From Pedosphaera parvula Ellin514 (GTDB lineage Bacteria > Verrucomicrobiota > Verrucomicrobiia > Limisphaerales > Pedosphaeraceae): a DNA stretch of 64,000 nucleotides. The notes beneath the pieces are model-generated. The model was not told where the DNA came from. It saw only the letters and a program-made list of their open reading frames with translations, and ran no database searches. The translations under genes were made by a program, and so were the position numbers. The stretch lies in the NCBI RefSeq assembly GCF_000172555.1, contig NZ_ABOX02000022.1, positions 1-64,000 on the forward strand, read 5' to 3'. This document shows, one piece after another, positions 1-8,689 of this stretch. How positions within the stretch are numbered: the stretch's first letter is position 1; each line of letters starts with the position of its first letter.

Positions 1-182
1 GGAGGTGTGGTGGCAAAGCTGCCAGCAAATTCAGGATACTGAGAGATCGGTTTCCAACCGGTTTCCCCCTCCGCCTGCGCCAGGGTTTGAGCGTTGACGC
101 GCCCCTCAGTGATCCACTGGCGAAGTTGATCGACTGAGATCGGTCCGTATTCCGTCTGATTTGCTCCAATGATTTTATACAT
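1..182 (-). CDS. GYF_2-domain protein, N-terminal part (runs off window)
   Basis: The first 60 residues of a GYF_2-domain protein are visible; the rest lies beyond the left edge. It begins MYKIIGANQTEYGPIS and continues with the 'LRQWITEGRVNAQT' and 'GWKPISQYPEF' blocks that define this domain in the six paralogues to its right. The ATG at 182 matches the start context shared by those paralogues (MYK-I/V). GYF_2 domains are thought to bind proline-rich or other protein partners, and here they usually precede membrane segments. It is the last visible member of a same-strand tandem array. The partner and the C-terminal module are unknown. Confidence 0.8.
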   Translation of the reverse strand, partial: MYKIIGANQTEYGPISVDQLRQWITEGRVNAQTLAQAEGETGWKPISQYPEFAGSFATTP

Positions 183-268
183 GATAGGTTTCCTTTTGAT
201 TTGCCCGTGAATTGAATACTGACAGTTTCTCTACTCAAAAGCAAATCACATCGCCAGTCCGAATTTGC

Positions 269-763
269 TTAATGCATTGAATCGCGGAGGGCGCCCACCA
301 AACCAAAAATCACGATGATGATGACCGAAATTATCAAGCCAAGGATCGAGAGAACGATCCCGGTGATGGCCATGCCCTTGCCGGTTTGAGTGCCCGAGCT
401 TTTGTTGGTTTGGGAAATTCCAATGATGCCAAAAATAATGCCGAGCAGGGAGAGCAGGGGACCGCAGCAGGCCCAACCAATCAGGAGCGAGAGGATGCCA
501 AAGATCAAACTTGTGATTGCCATGCCGTTGGTTTTGGCTGGCAGGCTGCCCGGAGCGGGAGGAGGGCTCGAGGCGTAACCGGCAGGAGCGGGGTTGAGCG
601 CGGCGGCAAATTCGGGAAAGGTGCCCAGGGGTTTCCAGTTTTCAGTGCCTTCGAATTTCGCCTGAGTGTTGGCATCGGCCCGGCCTTCGAGGATGTATTG
701 ACGCAGTTGTTCCGCGGTCAGGGGGCCGTATTCCACATGATTTGCGCCGATGATTCTATACAT
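269..763 (-). CDS. GYF_2 + DUF4190 membrane protein
   Basis: A 164-residue protein. Residues 1-55 are a GYF_2 domain (MYRIIGANHVEYGPLT ... NWKPLGTFPEF). A short Pro/Ala-rich linker follows, and residues about 78-160 form a DUF4190-type module with two hydrophobic segments (GMAITSLIFGILSLLIG and GMAITGIVLSILGLIISV) that should span the inner membrane. It ends after the second segment and lacks the pseudopilin-like domain of some neighbours. It is the second of seven paralogues on this strand with gaps of roughly 15-120 bp. Function is unknown; membrane location is inferred from hydrophobicity. Confidence 0.85.
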   Translation of the reverse strand: MYRIIGANHVEYGPLTAEQLRQYILEGRADANTQAKFEGTENWKPLGTFPEFAAALNPAPAGYASSPPPAPGSLPAKTNGMAITSLIFGILSLLIGWACCGPLLSLLGIIFGIIGISQTNKSSGTQTGKGMAITGIVLSILGLIISVIIIVIFGLVGALRDSMH

Positions 764-879
764 AGATGCCTAAGTCCTTCCGTTCCACCGAGGGTTGTAG
801 GGGAATGTGACAGGTGATGCAAGCGTGCGGAGTTGGTGCGCAAGTTGCAAGTCGTACGGTCTGTCAGTTATCGAGTGGT

Positions 880-1356
880 TCATACGTGGGCGTGAAACAT
901 TTGAAATGACGAACTCACAATGCCGGCCAGCAGGGAAAAAACGAGGCCGATCAAGCCTAGGATGGAGAGGACCAAGCCGGCAATCGCGATGCTTCGGCCA
1001 CGCTGCAGTGGATCATGGTTTATTTGGTTGAGAGCGATCCATGAGAAAACCAATCCCAGGATTGAGAATAGCGGACCGAAACAGCAGCACAGTAAACCGA
1101 GGATTCCACAGACCAGACCTGCGGTGGCCATGCTGTTGGTGCCACCTCCGGAGTAGCTGTAAGGAGTGGTAAAGGTCGGCGGTGGGAAAAAGGAGGTGGA
1201 GAATTCCCGGAGCGTGCCAAGTTGTATCCAGCCTGAACTGCCGGCCGGCTGGACCATGGTGCGGGCATTGACGCGGCCCTCCGAGATCCAGCGGCGTAAT
1301 TCCTCTGCGCTGATCGGTCCATACTCCTTTTGATCTATCCCGATGATTTTATACAT
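880..1356 (-). CDS. GYF_2 + DUF4190 membrane protein
   Basis: A 158-residue paralogue with the same order: GYF_2 domain (MYKIIGIDQKEYGPIS, then LRRWISEGRVNART and GWIQLGTLREF), a Pro/Thr/Ser linker, then two hydrophobic hairpin segments. The DUF4190 part contains an unusual Cys cluster (GLLCCCFGPLF) in the first hydrophobic segment. It has no C-terminal pseudopilin-like module. The tandem arrangement suggests duplication and co-expression. The specific role is unknown. Confidence 0.85.
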   Translation of the reverse strand: MYKIIGIDQKEYGPISAEELRRWISEGRVNARTMVQPAGSSGWIQLGTLREFSTSFFPPPTFTTPYSYSGGGTNSMATAGLVCGILGLLCCCFGPLFSILGLVFSWIALNQINHDPLQRGRSIAIAGLVLSILGLIGLVFSLLAGIVSSSFQMFHAHV

Positions 1357-1404
1357 GGCTCCCTTGCTTCCCGATAATTACACCATTTTAGCTGGAAAAG
1401 CCAG

Positions 1405-2061
1405 TCAGGGATTCCAGCGGAGGGTGCCGAGTTCAGAGGACTGGACCCACCGGACAGAACCATCGACAGTCGAAACAACTGTGCCGTGATGGCGGTTTGT
1501 AACCATTTGGGCTGAACCGCCTGAGAAGTTCCAACCGCCGTCGCTTTCAAAGAGCATGACGGTTTGAGCATCCACTTCGTTCCTGACTTTTCCGCTTAGA
1601 TTTGAATTATAAGCATAGCCACAGCGAAGCTTCGATTTGGCCGGGCACATGAAGAAGTTGTTGCTTCCGACGTAAGGCTCCATGACATCGCACCAATTCG
1701 TGGCTTGAGGAAATCTGCCTTCATGATTGGCGGCATATCCTTCTATCGAACGGCGTAAATAACTCAGATTGTTTACGCAATTAATTTGGTCAGCCAGTTC
1801 TTTTGCTTTTATAACCGCAGGCAGAACCAGCAGCATAAATCCTAGAGCCAGGCACGAAGCAATGATGCCACTCGTAGCTAGTCCTGAGCCTTTCATTCTG
1901 CCTTCACTCTGACTGATCTTGCGGTGAGCAAGGACTCCAAGTATCAGACCGAAAGGAGCGCTAACGCCGGTGCAAAAGCCAAGAAGACCGAGAGCAAAGG
2001 AACTAACTGCCAGCTTGCTTGTCGGGGCAGGAGGCGTTGATGGTGATGAGGGTAAATCCAC
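1405..2061 (-). CDS. DUF4190 + pseudopilin-like C-terminal domain protein (no GYF domain)
   Basis: This 218-residue paralogue lacks the N-terminal GYF domain. It starts with a short Pro/Ser stretch (GTG start at 2061), then a DUF4190 hairpin (SSFALGLLGFCTG ... GLATSGIIASCLALG). Next comes a region like the exported part of verrucomicrobial pseudopilins: 'INCVNNLSYLRRSIEGYA', 'FMCPAKSKLRCGYAYN', 'VMLFESDGGWNFSGG' and a final 'STVDGSVRWV...TLRWNP'. The 'xxDGSV' ending resembles the H-X9-DG motif of DUF1559-type pseudopilins. Its start lies 15 bp after the stop of the upstream paralogue. Loss of the GYF domain may be truncation or a real architecture; the alternative start codon leaves this open. 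Confidence 0.8.
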   Translation of the reverse strand: MDLPSSPSTPPAPTSKLAVSSFALGLLGFCTGVSAPFGLILGVLAHRKISQSEGRMKGSGLATSGIIASCLALGFMLLVLPAVIKAKELADQINCVNNLSYLRRSIEGYAANHEGRFPQATNWCDVMEPYVGSNNFFMCPAKSKLRCGYAYNSNLSGKVRNEVDAQTVMLFESDGGWNFSGGSAQMVTNRHHGTVVSTVDGSVRWVQSSELGTLRWNP

Positions 2062-2076
2062 AAATGAGCAAATATT

Positions 2077-2925
2077 TCAAGGATCCCAGCGCAGAGTATC
2101 GAGCTTAGAGGCGGGCAAGCGTTGGACTGAGCCGTCGGCGAAGCAAACGATTATGCGGGAGTCGTGGCGCGTGAGCGAGAGGTCGTCGGGGCCGCCGGAT
2201 GAATTCCATCCTGCATCGCTCTCAAAAAATAATACGGTCTCCGGTGCTACCTCGTTTTGCTTTTTTCCGCCAACCTTTGCATTGAAGGCATAACTGGAGC
2301 GGTGGGTTGGATGCAGGGGGCATACGAAGGCTTTGGGGTTTCCAACGGATGGGGCAAGCAGGTCGGACCAGTTTTTCGATGTGGGAAATTTGTCGTGGTT
2401 GCTTCCTGCATAAAGATGAGCAGCGATGCCAAGTTGATGCATGTTGCCAATGCAACTGATTGCCTGCGCCTTTTGTTTGGCCATGGCGAGTGCGGGCAAC
2501 AAGAATGCCAGAATAACGATCGCAAAAGTAACACAGGAAAGAATGATGCCTGTGGTGGCCAACCCTGAGCCCTTGATTTGTCCGTCGCTTTTTTTGATCT
2601 GATTCCGAGCGCTGATGCCAAGGATTAGGCCGATGGGGGAAGTGATGCAGGTAACTAGACCCAAGGCACCGCAGATCACCGAGGCGATTGCCAAGCCACT
2701 GGTTTTGGCGGGTCCCGAGAGCTGAGGTTGTGGGTCAGAAGGAGGCGGTGCAGACACAAATGCGGTTGAAAACTCCGGAATTTCAGAAAGCGATTTCCAT
2801 TCTGTTGAGCCTTCGGGTTGTAACTTGGTATTGGCGACCGCCCGACCCTGAGCAATCCATTGGCGCAATTGTTCGGCACTGACGGGACCGTATTCCTTGC
2901 CATCGTTTCCGAGCACTTTATACAT
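2077..2925 (-). CDS. GYF_2 + DUF4190 + pseudopilin-like protein
   Basis: A 282-residue protein with all three modules: GYF_2 (MYKVLGNDGKEYGPVS, residues 1-57), a Pro-rich linker, a DUF4190 hairpin (GLAIASVICGALGLVTC, then GSGLATTGIILSCVTFA), and the pseudopilin-like C-terminus (ISCIGNMHQLGIAAHLYAG, FVCPLHP, VLFFESDAGWNSSGG, VCFADGSVQRL, ending TLRWDP). A longer in-frame reading exists upstream, but the ATG at 2925 matches the conserved MYKVLGNDG start of the family. It is nearly identical through the GYF domain to the next gene, which points to a recent tandem duplication. Confidence 0.88.
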   Translation of the reverse strand: MYKVLGNDGKEYGPVSAEQLRQWIAQGRAVANTKLQPEGSTEWKSLSEIPEFSTAFVSAPPPSDPQPQLSGPAKTSGLAIASVICGALGLVTCITSPIGLILGISARNQIKKSDGQIKGSGLATTGIILSCVTFAIVILAFLLPALAMAKQKAQAISCIGNMHQLGIAAHLYAGSNHDKFPTSKNWSDLLAPSVGNPKAFVCPLHPTHRSSYAFNAKVGGKKQNEVAPETVLFFESDAGWNSSGGPDDLSLTRHDSRIIVCFADGSVQRLPASKLDTLRWDP

Positions 2926-2941
2926 GATGATTTTTTTAGGT

Positions 2942-3811
2942 TTATGGATCCCAGCGCAGAGTATTGAGCCTGGAGGCGGACATGCGTTGGACCGAGCCGT
3001 CGGCGAAGCAAATGACCAGGTAGGAGCCATGTCGGGAGTGGGTCAGATTTTCAGGACCGCCGGAAGCGTTCCAGTCGTCATCGCTCTCGAAGAACAAAAC
3101 CGTCTGCGGGTTTACCTCCTTCTGGTTTTTCTCGCTTAATTTTGCGTTGAAGGCGTAGCTGGAGCGGTGGTTCTTGTTGACCGGGCAGACGAACGCTTTG
3201 GCATCTGCCATAGGGCTGAGGAGATCGCTCCAGTTATTTGAGAGGGGAAATTTGTCGTGGTTATCGCCAGCGTACATCCGGGCCGCGAGGCCAAGCTGTT
3301 TCATGTTGTTAACGCAGTTGATCATCTGTGCCTTTTCTTTGGCTTTGGCAAGTGCTGGCAGCAGCAAGCCAGCCATGACAGCAAGTCCAAAAAAGGCGAA
3401 AGTAACGCAGGAAAGAACAATGCCAGTGGTCGCCAGTCCGGAGCCTGTGACTCGCCCCTCGCTTTTTTTGATCTGATTCTGCGCCATGATGCCGAGGATC
3501 AGTCCTATCGGCGAGGTGATGCAGGTAACCAAACCCAGGGCACCGCAAATCACGGAAGCGACGGCCAAGCCACTTCGTTCGGTTGGACCCGTGGCGATAA
3601 ATCGTGGCGTGGCAGGTTGTGCCGATGGAGGAGGAGGAGCAGAGAATGCACCCGAAAACTCTGGAAGTTCAGAAAGCAACTTCCATTCGGTTGAGCCTTC
3701 CGGTTGTACCTTGGTATTGGCAACTGCCCGACCCTGAGCAATCCATTGGCGCAATTGTTCGGCACTAACCGGGCCGTATTCCTTGCCATCGTTTCCGAGC
3801 ACTTTATACAT
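2942..3811 (-). CDS. GYF_2 + DUF4190 + pseudopilin-like protein
   Basis: A 289-residue close paralogue of the gene at 2077-2925. The first 33 residues are identical and most of the DUF4190 and C-terminal parts match closely (INCVNNMKQLGLAARMYAG, FVCPVNKNHRSSYAFN, VLFFESDDDWNASGG, ICFADGSVQRM, TLRWDP). The order is GYF_2, Pro-rich linker, two-segment membrane hairpin with a third hydrophobic stretch, then the exported-type domain. It ends 16 bp before the next paralogue starts. Function is unknown. Confidence 0.88.
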   Translation of the reverse strand: MYKVLGNDGKEYGPVSAEQLRQWIAQGRAVANTKVQPEGSTEWKLLSELPEFSGAFSAPPPPSAQPATPRFIATGPTERSGLAVASVICGALGLVTCITSPIGLILGIMAQNQIKKSEGRVTGSGLATTGIVLSCVTFAFFGLAVMAGLLLPALAKAKEKAQMINCVNNMKQLGLAARMYAGDNHDKFPLSNNWSDLLSPMADAKAFVCPVNKNHRSSYAFNAKLSEKNQKEVNPQTVLFFESDDDWNASGGPENLTHSRHGSYLVICFADGSVQRMSASRLNTLRWDP

Positions 3812-3835
3812 GATGATTTGTTCCTTAGTTTAGGT

Positions 3836-4579
3836 TTATGGATCCCAGCGGAGAGACTTGAGGCCGGACTCGGGCATGGAGGCGAACTCGCCGTTCACAA
3901 AGACCACATGGAAGATGCGGTCCCCATGTTGCGCACGACTATCCTCAGAGGGGACATGATCGCGCCCGACAATCTGGTCGGGGCCGCCGGAGCCGTTCCA
4001 GCCGGCATCGCTTTCAAATAGCATTACTGTCATGGGATTGACTTCATTTATTTTTTTGCCGGCGAGTTTACGGTTGAAAGCGTAACCACAGGAATTTCCC
4101 AGGGCGAGCGGGCAGGCAAAGGTCGAGACAGAAGCGACCTTGCCCTTGATGTTATCCGACCAGGTGGCAGCGGAAGGAAATTGTTCGTTATTCGCATGGG
4201 CGTAGACCTGCATGGCGTTGGCCAATTCCTGAATGTTATTTTTGCAGACATTGGTCTGAGCCTGTTTTCTAGCCCGCACAAAATTCGGAATGGCAATCGC
4301 AGCCAGCAGCCCGATGAAAAAGAGGCCGCCGACACAAACGAGGGCGATGACGGCAACGATGGGAAGACCTTTACTCTGCTTTTTGGGAGCGGCGGGCGGC
4401 AGTCGATGTTGAATGAGAGTTGAAGCAAATTCCGGAAACTGAGACAGTTGTTTCCATTCGTTACTTCCCTCGAGTTTGGCGAGGGTAAGGGCGGAGGGAC
4501 GGGCGGCAATCCATTCCCGCACCTGGCCCGCTGTGACCGGACCGTACTCCTTACCATCTGTTCCGAGGATTTTATACAT
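3836..4579 (-). CDS. GYF_2 domain fused to a type IV pilin-like transmembrane segment and pseudopilin-like domain
   Basis: A 247-residue protein. The GYF_2 domain covers residues 1-57 (MYKILGTDGKEYGPVT). The DUF4190 hairpin is replaced by one hydrophobic segment ending GLLAAIAIPNFVRARKQAQ, the hallmark sequence of type IV pilins and pseudopilins, but here about 90 residues into the protein. The C-terminus carries the shared blocks (NNIQELANAMQVYAHAN, TFACPLALGNSCGYAFN, VMLFESDAGWNGSGG, VVFVNGEF, SLRWDP). No Gly-Phe prepilin cleavage site is visible before the segment, so processing by prepilin peptidase looks unlikely. It is the first gene of the array. Confidence 0.88.
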   Translation of the reverse strand: MYKILGTDGKEYGPVTAGQVREWIAARPSALTLAKLEGSNEWKQLSQFPEFASTLIQHRLPPAAPKKQSKGLPIVAVIALVCVGGLFFIGLLAAIAIPNFVRARKQAQTNVCKNNIQELANAMQVYAHANNEQFPSAATWSDNIKGKVASVSTFACPLALGNSCGYAFNRKLAGKKINEVNPMTVMLFESDAGWNGSGGPDQIVGRDHVPSEDSRAQHGDRIFHVVFVNGEFASMPESGLKSLRWDP

Positions 4580-4654
4580 GGCTCATTGACCCTTGTTTGG
4601 AAGGAGACTAGCGACTTTGACCTGGGACTCCAGCTCAATCTGGCCCGCAGGTGG

Positions 4655-5698
4655 TCAATTGCCAGTGGCAGCCAGTGCTTGTAATTTGGCAAACGCCTGG
4701 CCGCTGGTGATCAAATTATCGGCCAATTCCCAACCTTCGAGGAGAGATTTGGTTCTATTGGCGACGAACAGGGAAGCGCCAGCGTTGAGGAGGATGGCGT
4801 CGCGTTTGGGGCCGCGGTCTTCGTTGCGGAGCAGGCGCCGGACAATTTCCGCATTGGCCTGACGATCACTGCCGGCCAGATCGGCGAGCGTGGCGGGTTG
4901 CAAGGGGAAATGGTTTGGGGAGATGGAGGAGGTGGTAAAGCCACGGTCCTGGTAAAACTCGGCAATGATGTTTTCTCCCAGGGTGGAGAGTTCATCGAGC
5001 CACGCAGTCCCGACCTGGCCACTGACAACCATGCCGCGACGGACGCCGAGAGATTGCAAAACGTGGGCGAGAGTTTCACAGAGCTCCGGCCGTGATACGC
5101 CGATGAGCTGAGCCGAAGGACGTGCTGGATTCAGGAGCGGGCCAACGAAGTTGAATATGGTGCGCTGACCGCGTTGGGCGCAAAGTTTGCGCGCGGCACT
5201 GATGTGTTTGAAAGCCGGATGATAGTTCGGAGCAAAGAAAAAGGCGAAATTGTGTTCGCGCAAGGATTGGGCGGCTTCGGCAGGAGTCAGTTCGACGCGG
5301 ATGCCGAGGGCTTCCAGGACATCGGCGCTGCCGGATTGGGAGGTGATGGCGCGGTTACCGTGCTTGGCGACGGCGACTCCGGCGGCGGCACAAATGATGG
5401 CAACGGTCGTGGAGATGTTGAAGGTATTGAGTCTGTCCCCGCCAGTGCCGCAAACATCCAGGATTTCGCGGGAGCGGGTTTCGGCATCGATGGGAGGCTG
5501 AATGGATTTGGCTCGCAATTCGCGGGCAAAGGCGGCGATTTCCTCGGGAGTTTCGATTTTAGCGGCGAGATGGCAGAGGAAATCGGCTTTCAAATCGGCC
5601 GGGATGGATTCATCGAGAAGCTGGCCAACGGCAATACGGACCTGTTCATCGGTAAGATGAACGGCCTGCGCGAGTTGCTGGTTCAAAGATTTCAGCAC
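4655..5698 (-). CDS. trpD: Anthranilate phosphoribosyltransferase
   Basis: TrpD transfers the phosphoribosyl group of PRPP to anthranilate, the second committed step of tryptophan synthesis, in the cytoplasm. The PRPP/Mg site motif DVCGTGGDRLNTFNIST is present, followed by KHGNRAITSQSGSADVLEALG, the classic TrpD signature, and RTIFNFVGPLLNPARPSAQLIGV. The frame is open upstream to 5911, but the GTG at 5698 (VLKSLNQQL) gives 347 residues, the usual TrpD length, and leaves about 100 bp to the response-regulator gene. No other trp genes are in the window. No clear ribosome-binding site was seen, so the start is moderately certain. Confidence 0.93.
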   Translation of the reverse strand: MLKSLNQQLAQAVHLTDEQVRIAVGQLLDESIPADLKADFLCHLAAKIETPEEIAAFARELRAKSIQPPIDAETRSREILDVCGTGGDRLNTFNISTTVAIICAAAGVAVAKHGNRAITSQSGSADVLEALGIRVELTPAEAAQSLREHNFAFFFAPNYHPAFKHISAARKLCAQRGQRTIFNFVGPLLNPARPSAQLIGVSRPELCETLAHVLQSLGVRRGMVVSGQVGTAWLDELSTLGENIIAEFYQDRGFTTSSISPNHFPLQPATLADLAGSDRQANAEIVRRLLRNEDRGPKRDAILLNAGASLFVANRTKSLLEGWELADNLITSGQAFAKLQALAATGN

Positions 5699-5798
5699 GG
5701 GACCATTGTAACCAAAAAAGGTGCAAAGGCCAGAGAGTAAAGTCGGTCGAGCTTGCAACTGCCAGAGCAAGCCCGCTTTCGATGAAGGTAAAACCTGC

Positions 5799-6230
5799 CT
5801 ATAGATGGTCCACTCGTTTGAAGTCCCAATACTGAGGGTAGGCGCGGATGAGATTCTCAACGTCCTTCGGATGGATGGGCTTGCTGAGGAAGGAATCGGC
5901 ACCCATGCCATAGGCGGCGCGAACTTCCTTCAGTTCATGATAACCACTGAGAACGATTACCAGGGTTTCATTGAACTGCGGGAAAATGTTCAGCCAGCCA
6001 AGGAGATGCAAACCATCTCTACCGTTCAATTTTAGATCAACACAAATAACCGTAGGAAGAGGGTGCGCGGTGCGGTCAGCGTACGGGCCATCTCCCAGCA
6101 GATAGGAAATGGCTTCCTCGGTGGTGGCGACCGTGATAATGGAATTAACTACACCGGCCTGATTCAAAGCCAGCTTGAAGAGGATCGCATCATCTTCAAA
6201 GTCTTCAACGAGCAAGATGGTCTTGGGCAT
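5799..6230 (-). CDS. Orphan response regulator receiver protein (CheY/Rcp1-like)
   Basis: A 143-residue stand-alone receiver domain with no output domain. It shows the acidic pocket (VEDFEDDA), the phospho-acceptor Asp in 'VICVDLKLNGRDGL', the Ser of 'VIVLSGYHE' and the Lys of 'FLSKPIHPKD'. The spacing resembles the Rcp1 subgroup that pairs with bacteriophytochromes or hybrid kinases. No sensor kinase is encoded nearby, so it probably serves a kinase elsewhere or ends a phosphorelay. It lies upstream of trpD on the same strand and diverges from macA. Confidence 0.9.
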   Translation of the reverse strand: MPKTILLVEDFEDDAILFKLALNQAGVVNSIITVATTEEAISYLLGDGPYADRTAHPLPTVICVDLKLNGRDGLHLLGWLNIFPQFNETLVIVLSGYHELKEVRAAYGMGADSFLSKPIHPKDVENLIRAYPQYWDFKRVDHL

Positions 6231-6534
6231 GTTATTAATATAAATAAATAAACGACTTAACTCGGGCTGCCTCTGAGAACCATGCTGTTTGCTCCTAATT
6301 GTCCCTCAAACAAGCGGCTTAAGTTATAGATTAGCGGAAGCAATCCATATGGGGTAAAGACCCTATACGCGAATAGCGAAACCGCCTATCAAGATGGAAA
6401 AGTTTTTAGAAGTGGTATGTATTGTAAGTAATTTAATAACAGTAGCTTGTATGGTTATGCAGTTGTGGTAAATATTACGTGTGCGTAACCTTTTTAGTTG
6501 GCAGAGGTCATTATTGCTTAGTTGAATAGAACAT
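6231..6534. other. Divergent AT-rich intergenic region
   Basis: About 300 bp between the divergently read receiver gene and the MacA-like adaptor gene. It is visibly A+T richer than the coding sequence around it and should hold promoters for both directions. No convincing -35/-10 pair, hairpin or coding frame stood out. Confidence 0.4.
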
Positions 6535-7896
6535 ATGTTGAAAAGAGATTCGGTTTTTAGTCTGGTCACCCTATTGGTGGTGATTGTGCTGTTGGCAGTG
6601 GCGGCGGGCACAGGTATTTGGATTTGGAAGAATCAGGGAGAGAAAGAGCCGGAATTTCGGACGGCGCAAGTTACCAAAGGCGATTTGATCCAGGCGGTGA
6701 CCGCGACGGGACAGCTGAATCCAGTGACAAATGTGCAGGTGGGCAGCCAGATTTCAGGTATCATCGATAAATTATATGCGGATTTTAATACCACGGTAAC
6801 GAACGGGCAATTGATCGCGCAAATTGATCCAGCAACCTACAAAGCTGCCTTGATGCAATCTCAAGGGGATTTGGCGAATGCGAAGGCGACTTTGGAGCTC
6901 GCCCAGGTGGAAGCCAAGCGCGCCGAGGAACTTTCCAAGAACAGGCTGATATCCCAGTCGGATTACGACAAGGCGGTTGCCACGTTGCATCAATCCGAAG
7001 CCAACGTGCAGATCAAAGATGCGGCGGTGGTAAGATCGAAGGTGGACCTGGATCGCACGACGATTTTTTCACCAATTGATGGGATTGTCATTTCCCGGAA
7101 TGTGGACATCGGGCAGACCGTCGCCGCGAGCTTGAGTGCGCCAACCCTTTATGTCATCGCCAATGATTTGAGCAAGATGCAGATTGATGCTGTGGTGTCA
7201 GAGGCGGATATTGGCGGGATTGAGACCAATCAAACGGTGAACTTTACGGTGGATGCCTTTCCGACGCGAAATTTTCATGGAACAGTCTGGCAGGTGAGAA
7301 ATTCTCCGATCACCAACCAAAACGTCATCAGTTATGATACCGTGATTGGAGTGGACAACAAGGATCAAAAGCTTAAGCCGGGCATGACGGCCAACGTATC
7401 CATTGTGGCCGCCCAACGGAACGAGACGCTGAAAATACCGAATGGCGCCTTGCGCTTCCGACCACAGGAGACTGGCGAGACGAAGAAGCCGGCGGTTTCG
7501 CCAGTGCTAAGCAATGCCGTGGCGCAAGCGAGCGGCGGTGTGACGGCGCCCGAAGGTGGCACCCCCGGGCAGGCCCGTCCGGATGGGGCTAATGGTGGTA
7601 ACGGACGGCCCGGCGGCGGTGGAAGACGAAGTGCCGGCCAGACAGGGCACGCCAAAGGGGAACATGGTTCGCCGATTCGCACGGTTTATGTGCTCGCCCA
7701 AAATGAGAATGGCAAAGGACAGGCACCGAAACCAATCCAGATCAAAATTGGCATCAGCGATGGTGTCAATACAGAGGTGCTGGAAGGTTTGAAAGAGGGT
7801 GATCAGGTGATTGTCGGCCAGCTTGTAGTGGGGGCGGCGCCAGCAGCGGCGGCCCCATCCAATCCATTCGGCGGCGGTGGCATGCGTCGTTTTTAA
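6535..7896 (+). CDS. MacA-like periplasmic adaptor (HlyD/RND membrane fusion family)
   Basis: A 453-residue membrane fusion protein. An N-terminal membrane anchor (LVTLLVVIVLLAVAAGTGIWIW) precedes the biotinyl-lipoyl half-motifs, an alpha-helical hairpin (residues about 105-160, rich in Ala/Glu/Gln) and beta-barrel domains with 'PGMTANVSIVAAQRNETLKIPNGALRFRP'. A Gly/Pro-rich insert (about residues 320-375) interrupts the membrane-proximal domain before 'IRTVYVLAQNENG'. It should bridge the MacB transporter just downstream to an outer-membrane channel, plausibly the TolC-like protein at 12.6 kb. The substrate is unknown. Confidence 0.92.
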   Translation: MLKRDSVFSLVTLLVVIVLLAVAAGTGIWIWKNQGEKEPEFRTAQVTKGDLIQAVTATGQLNPVTNVQVGSQISGIIDKLYADFNTTVTNGQLIAQIDPATYKAALMQSQGDLANAKATLELAQVEAKRAEELSKNRLISQSDYDKAVATLHQSEANVQIKDAAVVRSKVDLDRTTIFSPIDGIVISRNVDIGQTVAASLSAPTLYVIANDLSKMQIDAVVSEADIGGIETNQTVNFTVDAFPTRNFHGTVWQVRNSPITNQNVISYDTVIGVDNKDQKLKPGMTANVSIVAAQRNETLKIPNGALRFRPQETGETKKPAVSPVLSNAVAQASGGVTAPEGGTPGQARPDGANGGNGRPGGGGRRSAGQTGHAKGEHGSPIRTVYVLAQNENGKGQAPKPIQIKIGISDGVNTEVLEGLKEGDQVIVGQLVVGAAPAAAAPSNPFGGGGMRRF

Positions 7897-7903
7897 TGAA
7901 CAA

Positions 7904-8689
7904 ATGGCTGACATTTCGAACAAGCCCATGAGTTCCATCATCCAGCTTGAGCATATCGACAAGGTTTACCACACCGGTGAGGTGAATGTGCACGCGGTGA
8001 AAGATGTGTCGTTGCAAATTGGGAAGGGCGAGTTTGTGGCGATAATGGGCGCGAGTGGATCCGGGAAATCGACCATGATGAACATGCTGGGCTGCCTGGA
8101 TCGGCCGACGCGGGGACGTTACATGCTCGATGGAGTGGATGCTTCAGTGTTGGATCGGGATCAACTGGCAACGATCCGAAACGAGAAAATTGGATTTGTA
8201 TTCCAGGGATTTAATTTGTTATCGCGCACCTCGGCCTTGGAAAACGTGGAATTGCCGATGATGTACACGCGCAAGCCAGGCTTCGCGCATGAGCAGCGGC
8301 GGCGCGCGTTGGAAGCACTGGAGATTGTGGGTTTGGGAGCGCGAGCGGATCATCATCCGAACCAACTATCCGGCGGGCAACAACAGCGCGTGGCAATAGC
8401 GCGGGCCTTGGTGAACCAACCCGCCATGATACTGGCGGATGAACCAACGGGGAATCTGGATACGCAGACGAGCATGGAGATCATGGGGGTGTTCCAGAAT
8501 CTCAATGACAAGGGCATTACCATCATCATGGTGACGCATGAACTGGATATTGCGAGTTACACCAAACGGAACGTGATTATGCGGGATGGCAGAATTGTGA
8601 GTGATGCGCCGGTGGCGAACCGGTTGATCGCCACCGAGGAGTTGCGCAAATTAACGGAAGCCCAACAGGCAGTTCAATTGGCACCATGA
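7904..8689 (+). CDS. MacB-type ABC transporter ATP-binding protein
   Basis: An ABC ATPase of the LolD/MacB family, about 261 residues from the ATG at 7904. Walker A is GASGSGKST, the Q-loop region is [10 protein letters not shown], the signature is LSGGQQQRV and Walker B is MILADEPT, with the downstream switch His in VTHELD. The ORF is open back to a GTG at 7877 inside the adaptor gene; ATG 7904 or ATG 7928 (MSSIIQLEH) are the likelier starts. ATPase and permease are separate proteins here, unlike fused E. coli MacB. It overlaps the permease start by ATGA, implying translational coupling. Confidence 0.93.
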   Translation: MADISNKPMSSIIQLEHIDKVYHTGEVNVHAVKDVSLQIGKGEFVAIMGASGSGKSTMMNMLGCLDRPTRGRYMLDGVDASVLDRDQLATIRNEKIGFVFQGFNLLSRTSALENVELPMMYTRKPGFAHEQRRRALEALEIVGLGARADHHPNQLSGGQQQRVAIARALVNQPAMILADEPTGNLDTQTSMEIMGVFQNLNDKGITIIMVTHELDIASYTKRNVIMRDGRIVSDAPVANRLIATEELRKLTEAQQAVQLAP

